This document shows, piece after piece, positions 1 through 5,023 of a DNA stretch of 24,898 nucleotides (position 1 is its first letter; each line of letters opens with the position of its first letter). A model generated the notes under the pieces. It worked only from the letters and a program-made list of their open reading frames with translations, was not told the origin of the DNA and did no database searches. The stretch is from a virus. The position numbers were made by a program, and so were the translations under genes. The stretch spans positions 1 through 24,898 of the IMG/VR virus record IMGVR_UViG_3300022690_000179. The stretch is one strand, 5' to 3'.

Positions 1-1
1 C

Positions 2-385
2 GTTACTAATGCATTTGCCGAGAATTTTGGCATCCCTGAAGCGGAGGCGTTGCAAAAATTTTTAGAATTGTGCGGTGATGCCGATCGGGTTTCTTTTGGC
101 AAAGCATTTGATCAGCGCGTTATTCGTATCGCAACCAAACGATACAGCGATGTTGATACCATTGACAAATGGGCCATCAAAGATAACTTCCATTGTGCCA
201 TGGCAGCCGCCAAGCCATTTGTCCAGATACCGGCAAAAACAAAGGGTAAATTTAAAAACCCTAAAATGCAGGAAGCTTACGAGCACTTTTTTTCTGACTC
301 ATTTGAAGGCGCTCACTCCGCAATGGTTGACGCAATGGCCTGTAAAAATATTTATTGGTCTTGTATTGACGCTAGTGTAATTTAA
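2..385 (+). CDS. DEDDh-type 3'-5' exonuclease, C-terminal part (partial)
   Basis: The frame is open at the left edge, so the N-terminus, including the Exo I Asp-x-Glu motif, is outside the window; 127 residues are visible. AFDQRVI (catalytic Asp at visible residue 37) matches the Exo II motif, and GAHSAMVDAMA (His 105, Asp 110; H-x4-D) matches Exo III of the DEDDh family (DnaQ/RNase T-like). Such enzymes remove nucleotides from DNA or RNA 3' ends with two metal ions. In phages they usually sit among replication genes, as would fit the DNA-metabolism-type gene at 552. A TTG at 50 could be taken as a start, but the reading frame and the family fold extend upstream of it. The exact substrate cannot be told from this fragment. 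Confidence 0.8.
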   Translation, partial: VTNAFAENFGIPEAEALQKFLELCGDADRVSFGKAFDQRVIRIATKRYSDVDTIDKWAIKDNFHCAMAAAKPFVQIPAKTKGKFKNPKMQEAYEHFFSDSFEGAHSAMVDAMACKNIYWSCIDASVI

Positions 386-393
386 TTTATTTA
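366..393 (+). promoter_or_regulatory. Possible sigma70 promoter at the end of the exonuclease gene
   Basis: TTGACG (366-371) is followed after 16 bp by TATTTA (388-393) in an AT-rich stretch, just ahead of the strong ribosome binding site of the 16-codon ORF. The -10 match is poor, so this is a weak candidate. Confidence 0.25.
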
Positions 394-419
394 ACCTTAA
401 CTACCCAGGAGGGTAAACC

Positions 420-470
420 ATGTCTAACGAAAGAAAAACAAACGTAATCGATTTTTTTGGCGAGGGCTAA
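420..470 (+). CDS. 16-aa ORF with strong Shine-Dalgarno
   Basis: ATG at 420 follows an almost consensus Shine-Dalgarno (CCAGGAGGG, ending at 413) at 6 nt spacing. The frame reads MSNERKTNVIDFFGEG and stops at TAA. A terminator-like hairpin follows about 20 nt downstream. The ribosome binding site is one of the strongest in the window, yet the peptide is tiny. It could be a leader peptide, a real small protein, or the remnant of a longer gene. No family is recognised. Confidence 0.4.
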   Translation: MSNERKTNVIDFFGEG

Positions 471-491
471 CGCCAACCAGTAGTCATGCCG

Positions 492-512
492 AAGCCGCTT
501 AATTGCGGCTTT
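492..512 (+). terminator. Intrinsic terminator-like hairpin
   Basis: AAGCCGC (492-498) and GCGGCTT (505-511) form a 7-bp stem with a TTAATT loop, followed by TTGTT. The U-tract is short, so termination may be partial. A related hairpin occurs at 901-923. Confidence 0.55.
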
Positions 513-554
513 GTTGGTGAAACTATCAGTTAATTAACCAGGAGCAATAAAATG
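492..554 (+). repeat. Intergenic module copy 1 (hairpin + GGTGAAA + TTAATTAA + RBS)
   Basis: Reads hairpin, GGTGAAAC, the palindrome GTTAATTAAC (529-538), AGGAGCAATAAA, ATG. Its elements match copy 2 at 901-960 in the same order and at nearly the same spacing. A third, shorter version lacking the hairpin lies at 1828-1853. Confidence 0.6.
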
Positions 555-884
555 GCAAGACGATTAAGCGCAAGGGTTGGCGAGTATGAGAGGGACGGCC
601 AAACCAAAGGCGAGTATGTTCAAATCGGCGTTATATTAAATAATGCCAACGGCGATTATGTTTTACTTGATCCGACCGTTAGCTTGTCCGGTGTTCTGGC
701 AAAGCAAAACGCACTTGAGTATAAAAAGGGTGGCGTTATGCGTGATAATGTCATGTGTGGCATTTACGAATATCAGAATAACCAGCAACAACAGCAAGGC
801 GGCTTTAATCAGCAGCAGAATCAAAATCAAAGCCAACATCAAGGCCAGCAACAACAAGGTGATTATAGCAATAACCGGCAGTAA
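552..884 (+). CDS. Small conserved phage protein with Q/N-rich tail, possibly DNA-binding
   Basis: 110 residues. The folded part (about 1-75) is beta-rich; the pattern DGQTKGEYVQIGVILNN followed by GDYVLLDP resembles a small phage/plasmid family whose members read roughly 'G..KgrYv.iG......dG.y.klD'. From residue 76 the protein is almost only Gln, Asn, Gly, Ser and His, a low-complexity disordered tail. Single-stranded-DNA-binding proteins share the plan of a beta-barrel plus a disordered tail, but the acidic tip typical of SSB is missing, so that link is only an inference. It follows the exonuclease and has its own RBS (AGGAG, 7-nt spacing). It is flanked on both sides by terminator-like hairpins, so it may be a separately tuned transcript. 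Confidence 0.7.
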   Translation: MARRLSARVGEYERDGQTKGEYVQIGVILNNANGDYVLLDPTVSLSGVLAKQNALEYKKGGVMRDNVMCGIYEYQNNQQQQQGGFNQQQNQNQSQHQGQQQQGDYSNNRQ

Positions 885-900
885 GGCGGTAAAACTAACT

Positions 901-923
901 AGGCCGCTTAACCGCGGCTTTTT
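901..923 (+). terminator. Intrinsic terminator
   Basis: AGGCCGC (901-907) pairs with GCGGCTT (914-920, one G-U pair) around a TTAACC loop, and is followed by T residues through 923. This is a good rho-independent terminator directly after the Q/N-tail gene. Confidence 0.7.
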
Positions 924-960
924 GGGTGAAAGTGTTTAATTAATGAGGTGAATAAAAATG
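901..960 (+). repeat. Intergenic module copy 2 (hairpin + GGTGAAA + TTAATTAA + RBS)
   Basis: Same order as copy 1: GC-rich hairpin, GGTGAAAG, TTAATTAA (936-943), GAGGTGAATAAAA, ATG. The conservation of non-coding order and spacing suggests duplication of a terminator-plus-initiation module. Confidence 0.6.
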
Positions 961-1341
961 AAAATTAAAGTAAAAGAAGGCTCGAGCATTTGGAAGTTAG
1001 CAACATACTGGGGAACTGATGATTTACCCTCGAATTTTTGTGATTTAACACGAAATGTTGTTTTTTGTTTTCTCGTTTCATTCGTATTTATTATCATGAT
1101 TTCTGCTTGGGTTGGTTGCGTTTTTGCAACTATTGCCGCGTCGATATCCGTGGGCTATGTAATATGGTCGGTAGCTCTTAGTATTTTTATTGGAATAATC
1201 GGGCTTATATTTTGTTGTTTCTTAGTCGAGATTCAACGAGGATATTTCAAAGAGCACCCAAGCGAAAGGTTTGACAATGTCAAAATTATATATCGATCAT
1301 GGAAAGATAAATTCTGTCCATTAATTGAAGAAATTAAATGA
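958..1341 (+). CDS. Small membrane protein, two predicted TM segments
   Basis: 127 residues. A polar N-terminus of about 33 residues is followed by two long hydrophobic stretches (about 34-60 and 66-92, rich in Val, Ile, Phe, Cys) and a charged C-terminal tail of about 35 residues. No signal peptidase site is evident. The family is not recognised. The start has a good RBS (GAGGTG, 7 nt upstream). The gene overlaps the next one by four bases (ATGA, 1338-1341), so the two are translationally coupled. In this small-gene cluster next to a holin-like protein it could be involved in lysis control or superinfection exclusion; neither can be read from the sequence. Confidence 0.7.
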   Translation: MKIKVKEGSSIWKLATYWGTDDLPSNFCDLTRNVVFCFLVSFVFIIMISAWVGCVFATIAASISVGYVIWSVALSIFIGIIGLIFCCFLVEIQRGYFKEHPSERFDNVKIIYRSWKDKFCPLIEEIK

Positions 1342-1592
1342 AAATGCTAGTTCGCGGCTTGGAGAAACAAGAGCGAGTCGAACTGCTTATCAGTTTAACC
1401 AAGATGAGCAGCGAGACGCAGAAACAGGCTATTATCGATCACTTAGTTAAGGGTCGCAGCGATACTGAGGCCGCATTGCTTAATGATGTCTCACAGTCGA
1501 ATTTTAACCGGGCAATGTCTAGGTTGAATGAGATAGCTGGTATTGTTGAGGAAATAAAAGCTCTTGATTGGCAACATCTTAAAATCAGTTAA
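1338..1592 (+). CDS. PapB/FocB-like transcriptional regulator
   Basis: 84 residues. ELLISLTKMSSETQKQAII (15-33) followed by DHLVKGRSDTEAALLNDVSQ and SNFNRAMSRLNEI (to about 67) follows the PapB/FocB/SfaB layout: a helix ending 'LL.gIs.i.s..v..Al.dyLV.G.sr.eac', then the helix-turn-helix 'vn.gyfs..lgRL'. PapB-type proteins bind DNA as oligomers and regulate fimbrial operons. The HTH lies at about 41-63. It overlaps the upstream membrane-protein gene by ATGA. A second in-frame ATG at 1344 is a possible alternative start. Its target is unknown; a role in phage or host surface-gene control is an inference. Confidence 0.7.
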   Translation: MKMLVRGLEKQERVELLISLTKMSSETQKQAIIDHLVKGRSDTEAALLNDVSQSNFNRAMSRLNEIAGIVEEIKALDWQHLKIS

Positions 1593-1618
1593 GTGATATG
1601 AATTAATAGGACGGAAAA

Positions 1619-1831
1619 ATTATAGAATATTTAAAATTAATATTGGTTTTGTTCTTTCTTCTAACGAGTATTTTATTAGTGATGATTGGATATGTGGCTG
1701 CAACAAACTCTTGTCCGAGAACGTTAAATTTCAGTACGAGACTTGGTGGTTTTATTGCGGTTTTAACTGGTTGTTACGGGTGTTTTATTGCCTACCAGGC
1801 AGTTGAATTGACAGTTAAAATTCAACTTTAA
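1619..1831 (+). CDS. Small membrane protein, probable rare ATT start
   Basis: The frame has no ATG at its N-terminus: an in-frame TAG lies at 1607-1609 and the first usual start codon is a TTG at 1643, which lacks a Shine-Dalgarno. ATT at 1619 sits 4 nt after AGGACGG (1608-1614), a good Shine-Dalgarno, so initiation at ATT (as in infC or pcnB) is the best reading. It gives about 70 residues, beginning MIEYLKLILVLFF. Two hydrophobic segments are visible (about 4-30 and 41-62), joined by a short polar loop with Cys and Arg. The size and topology resemble small holins, antiholins or other phage membrane peptides. No family is recognised. A sequencing error turning ATG into ATT is the main alternative. 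Confidence 0.6.
   Translation: MIEYLKLILVLFFLLTSILLVMIGYVAATNSCPRTLNFSTRLGGFIAVLTGCYGCFIAYQAVELTVKIQL
1801..1827 (+). other. AT-rich inverted repeat at a gene end
   Basis: AGTTGAATT (1801-1809) and AATTCAACT (1819-1827) are perfect 9-bp complements around a 9-nt loop, inside the last codons of the preceding membrane-protein gene and just before its stop. The following TTAATTAA belongs to the initiation module of the next gene. It may be a weak terminator or an RNA stem that tunes that start. Confidence 0.4.
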
Positions 1832-1853
1832 TTAATCGAGGTAACAATAAATG
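1828..1853 (+). repeat. Initiation module copy 3 (TTAATTAA + RBS, no hairpin)
   Basis: TTAATTAA (1828-1835), then CGAGGT, AACAATAA and ATG. It matches the 3' half of the modules ending at 554 and 960. Confidence 0.5.
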
Positions 1854-2249
1854 AGTGATTTAATATTAAAAATAACAGGTCGATCGCATCATCCTGACTG
1901 CACATTGGGCCGGTTATCTTATGGCGATTACCAATGCTTTACGCTTGAGTTGCCATGGCTTAACAACGCTAAAAACGTAAGCTGCATACCTCCTGGGACT
2001 TATCATTGCAAAAAAATAATAAGCCCGTCATTAGGTGAGTGCGTCGAAGTCCAAAATATTGCCGGTAGAACGTATATCAGAATTCACAAGGGTAACTTTA
2101 CCCGTCAAATTGAAGGTTGTATCTTGGTTGGGACGTCGATTCAATTTATTGATGGTGATAGCATTCCTGACGTTGGCGCTAGTGCTAAAGCGTTTAACGG
2201 ATTGATGGACGTTTTGCCCAAATCTTTTTTAATGGAAATAGGAATATAA
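1851..2249 (+). CDS. DUF5675 family protein, candidate cell-wall or lysis protein
   Basis: 132 residues spanning a whole DUF5675-like domain. TLGRLSYGDYQCFTLELPW (18-36) is followed by NVSCIPPGTYHC (42-53), VEVQNIAGRTYIRIHKGN (65-82) and GCILVG (89-94), in the order typical of this family of phage and bacterial proteins. The biochemical function of DUF5675 is, to my knowledge, not established. The conserved His79-x-Gly-Asn and Gly89-Cys90 recall the H-G and S-x-G-C motifs of L,D-transpeptidases (YkuD fold), but this is only pattern resemblance. It sits directly before a holin-like gene (4-nt gap), and no ordinary endolysin is visible nearby. Its RBS (CGAGGT) precedes the ATG at 1851. Confidence 0.75.
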   Translation: MSDLILKITGRSHHPDCTLGRLSYGDYQCFTLELPWLNNAKNVSCIPPGTYHCKKIISPSLGECVEVQNIAGRTYIRIHKGNFTRQIEGCILVGTSIQFIDGDSIPDVGASAKAFNGLMDVLPKSFLMEIGI

Positions 2250-2253
2250 AATC

Positions 2254-2646
2254 ATGAGTGTATTGTCAGTGTTATCAAGCTTTGGGAGTGGTTTGATTTC
2301 CCCAATAACTAACCACTTCACCAAAAAGAACGACAACAAAACGAAAGTTAAGCAACAGCAAATTCAACGCTTAATGAATTCTGATGACAAGGAAGCTGAG
2401 TGGGAAGCCATCCAGGCCGAAAGCGGGAATAATAGCTGGAAAGACGAATGGATCACGTTAATCATTACGCTACCGATCCCCGTTATATTCGTGTCGGTTA
2501 TTTTGTCCGTATTGCTTGAGGATCCAGCGATAGCCGAAGCGGCCAAGGCTGGCGTTTTTGCTATTAAGGAGTTAGTTCCTAATTACGACGAATTGCTCTA
2601 TATAGTTTGCCTGGCGGCAATAGGTATAAAAGCGTTCAAAAGGTGA
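2254..2646 (+). CDS. Holin-like membrane protein
   Basis: 130 residues. A basic, Gln-rich N-terminal half (20-60) is followed by SWKDEW at 61-66. TM1 covers about 66-88 (ITLPIPVIFVSVILSVLL) and TM2 about 112-127, with a short basic end. Between them lies an Ala-rich amphipathic segment. The plan, a charged N-terminal region, a Trp-rich entry to the membrane and C-terminal TM helices, is that of a family of phage holins related to GTA_holin_3TM-type proteins. Holins permeabilise the inner membrane at the end of infection. The RBS is weak (TAGGAATATAAAATC), which suits a low-level lysis timer. It directly follows the DUF5675 gene, which suggests a lysis pair. Confidence 0.65.
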   Translation: MSVLSVLSSFGSGLISPITNHFTKKNDNKTKVKQQQIQRLMNSDDKEAEWEAIQAESGNNSWKDEWITLIITLPIPVIFVSVILSVLLEDPAIAEAAKAGVFAIKELVPNYDELLYIVCLAAIGIKAFKR

Positions 2647-2697
2647 TTAATTTTGCATCATCACAACTCGAAGTAGCGAAAATAAGGGTATGAGAAA

Positions 2698-2856
2698 ATG
2701 ACTATACATAAAATTGAATATCTAACTGATTTAGAAAACGGCCAGTTAAAAGTCGGTGACACCATAGAAGTGGAAAAAGGTTATAGTCCACAACATATGA
2801 CGCAGCCTAGTGAATATGAAATTGTACCATTTAACGGTGACAAAAATGATGCCTAA
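2698..2856 (+). CDS. Small hypothetical protein (52 aa)
   Basis: ATG at 2698 follows AAGGGTATGAGAAA (AAGGG as Shine-Dalgarno). The 52-residue product is acidic and soluble, with no membrane segment: it starts MTIHKIEYLTDLENGQL and ends GDKNDA. DLENGQLKVGDTIEV suggests a short beta-rich fold. No family is recognised. Its last codons overlap the start of the next tiny ORF. Confidence 0.5.
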   Translation: MTIHKIEYLTDLENGQLKVGDTIEVEKGYSPQHMTQPSEYEIVPFNGDKNDA

Positions 2857-2935
2857 CTTACAGGGCATAATCTTCTTAATCGGGTTTATTCTGGTTTGTG
2901 GGTGCTTTGTGTGGTTGCACAATAATAATAAATAA
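2846..2935 (+). CDS. 29-aa single-TM peptide
   Basis: Two consecutive ATG codons (2846, 2849) lie in the 3' end of the preceding ORF in another frame. The product is one hydrophobic helix (about residues 7-24, GIIFLIGFILVCGCFVW) with a short polar tail, HNNNK. The TAA stop lies at 2933-2935, touching the first stem arm of the terminator. Translation up to the stop could affect terminator folding. It may be a lysis accessory peptide; overlap coupling and the clean TM segment support it, but no homologue is recognised and it could be chance. Confidence 0.4.
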   Translation: MMPNLQGIIFLIGFILVCGCFVWLHNNNK

Positions 2936-2952
2936 GCCCTTCCTTGGGGCTT
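2934..2952. terminator. Bidirectional terminator between convergent operons
   Basis: AAGCCC (2934-2939) pairs with GGGCTT (2947-2952) around TTCCTTG. The + strand continues TGTTTT and the - strand continues ATTTATTATTATT, so the hairpin has a U-rich tail in both directions. It ends the left-hand + operon and the - strand late operon after the tailspike. Confidence 0.8.
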
Positions 2953-2956
2953 TGTT

Positions 2957-5023
2957 TTAATTGTTTCCTGATGCTGTAACTGTTCCTGTGCCAGCGTCAG
3001 ATAGACCATCTGTTACACCGCCGTTAGATACCTTGTTGTCAGTTGCAATGGTACCCGTCGCCGCAGCTTCTATTCGTACACCAAACTTAGATTTATTAGT
3101 TGTTAGCCCTTTATCTGTGGTATTTGCTTGGACGACATTATTAGCTCCGGATAACACCCTAATATTTGAGTGTGTATCGTTAGCCGCTTGGCCATTTGCT
3201 TTCGCTGTATTTCCTTTAAAGCTAGCAGCCGTTGTATTCTGTAGCACCATTCCATCAGTATCATTTTCTAAAACTGTATTATCATTTGCAGTTTCAGATT
3301 TTCCGTTTTGCAACAATATACCTGTACCGTTACCTTTAATAAGATTGGAATTATACATGCTATCGTCACCGTCTAGGCTTCTTATCCCCTCGTCTGTGTT
3401 ATCTAATATATCAACACCAACAACTTTAATTAGTCCTCCGTCATTGAATATACCTCTTTGGCTCTTTTGCGCTGACCCTCCATTGATGCTAGCTCTTGAC
3501 CCTGGTTTAAAATGGTAAGCAAAACTAACGTTATCAGAACAATCAACGCCGTTAAACTGAACGGGTCGCGTAGGATCTTGTTTCATTAGCACGCCTACGC
3601 CGACTTGTGACTCATCAATCAAACCGCCAGTAAATTTTACACGATTGCAATTCGGAGAATCAATTACAAGATTACCCTCGGCATCACCTTTAGCGCTTCT
3701 AAGTGTTATATTATTAAAATCTATTTGCTGGATTTCACCGGTGATATGCAGATTACCACCTATGCCATTACTGTCTCTTAATATGCAATCTGTCCATTTA
3801 TGATTTGATGCAACGTTTGCCCCATTATTGTAGTGCACAGCCTCAAAACATTCGATTACAGTCACGTCCGTTGCCCTAAAATAAAACGCTGAACCTATAA
3901 ACTCTATACCCTTAACGTCGAATGATATAGTTCCTTCATTTCCGTCAATCTCTAGTTTTTCGAATTCTATTCGTGAGCCGCCAACTATTTCCAAGATAGT
4001 AAAATCAGCGTTAGTTGAAACACCCGCTTCAATAGAATTAACACGCCCTAGCGCTCTAATGTTTGTTAGCGATGGAACTACAGTTTTTGTATCGACAAAT
4101 AATTTATGGTCGAAAAATACATTAGTAAAATTATTAACCGAGTCTTGCATTGCTCTTGCATTAATGATTGCAGCCGCCGCAGTGTTAATACCGTCCATCG
4201 TTCCGTACCAAGATATTCTAACCTCTGCTCCCGTTCCGCCCAAGGTGCCGTTAAACGTACCTAAATCGCCCCATATGCGATACATCCCGGCGATGGGCAA
4301 TTGATTTAATGTTACCGTAACTGCTGGTTCTGGCTCCAAGATCGCAAATTGCTCATGCGTTATTACATTAGAAAACGTTATGTTTGATGCTATTTTATAA
4401 ATCCCTTTAGTTAATAAAAACGATCCATTTGCATCTATTGCTGCTAATGCTGCTCTATCATCAGCAATATTATTTCCTGATGCCCCGTATTGTCTAATTT
4501 TTCTGATCCCACCAGGAAATAAACCTTTTGCTTGAAAAGTTAATAAATCAATAAATGCACCACCATCATCCGTCCCGGTGCCGGCTGCTACAATTTCATA
4601 ACGGTTATCGCCGCCGTCACCTTTGGTAATGTATCCTAACGTTGATACAACATCTCCTATCTCAATTGATGCGTCTGCAATCATTATTGCTACAGTGTCA
4701 GGGTTTAGACGATCGATTCTTGAATTTAATACACCACCAGTAACCCCAACATCAACAGCAATAGTTACTGGAGTACCTTGATTGTCAAAAACAGCATTAT
4801 AATCAGCGGCAGCGGCGAAAAATGTAAGCTGACCGAGAGAGTTAGTTGTTGCGCCTGTTTGAGTGATCGGTATTGTTCCAGCAGAATCTGAAAAAATTAG
4901 AGATAAACCACCGCTAGCACCGCTAGACAATCTCTCTCGGATTTCAATTGGTGCGTTTGGCAAAATGTTAAACGGCGCATCTGTTTTAGTAACTATTGTT
5001 ACAGTGAAGCTTTGTAATGCCAT
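2957..5023 (-). CDS. Tailspike / tail fibre with parallel beta-helix
   Basis: 688 residues. The N-terminal part (about 1-100) looks like a small beta-sandwich anchor (NAPIEIRERL, then GQLTFFAAAADYNAVF), common in phage fibres. IRKIRQYGASGNNIADDRAALAAI (173-196; shown as two halves IRKIRQYGASG and NNIADDRAALAAI) is the start of a pectate-lyase-like right-handed beta-helix, as in P22-type tailspikes. From about 330 to 670 there are irregular short coils (for example LIKGNGTGILLQNG, NTVLENDTDGMVLQNT) typical of beta-helix rungs. It should form a trimer that binds, and may degrade, surface polysaccharide; catalytic residues cannot be named from sequence. It is the last gene of the late operon and starts in a TAATG overlap with the hub gene. 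Confidence 0.85.
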   Translation of the reverse strand: MALQSFTVTIVTKTDAPFNILPNAPIEIRERLSSGASGGLSLIFSDSAGTIPITQTGATTNSLGQLTFFAAAADYNAVFDNQGTPVTIAVDVGVTGGVLNSRIDRLNPDTVAIMIADASIEIGDVVSTLGYITKGDGGDNRYEIVAAGTGTDDGGAFIDLLTFQAKGLFPGGIRKIRQYGASGNNIADDRAALAAIDANGSFLLTKGIYKIASNITFSNVITHEQFAILEPEPAVTVTLNQLPIAGMYRIWGDLGTFNGTLGGTGAEVRISWYGTMDGINTAAAAIINARAMQDSVNNFTNVFFDHKLFVDTKTVVPSLTNIRALGRVNSIEAGVSTNADFTILEIVGGSRIEFEKLEIDGNEGTISFDVKGIEFIGSAFYFRATDVTVIECFEAVHYNNGANVASNHKWTDCILRDSNGIGGNLHITGEIQQIDFNNITLRSAKGDAEGNLVIDSPNCNRVKFTGGLIDESQVGVGVLMKQDPTRPVQFNGVDCSDNVSFAYHFKPGSRASINGGSAQKSQRGIFNDGGLIKVVGVDILDNTDEGIRSLDGDDSMYNSNLIKGNGTGILLQNGKSETANDNTVLENDTDGMVLQNTTAASFKGNTAKANGQAANDTHSNIRVLSGANNVVQANTTDKGLTTNKSKFGVRIEAAATGTIATDNKVSNGGVTDGLSDAGTGTVTASGNN

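Noticed and set aside
1643-1831. TTG at 1643 as the start of the small membrane protein
   Set aside because: It has no Shine-Dalgarno and cuts into the first hydrophobic segment; the ATT at 1619 is correctly placed after AGGACGG.
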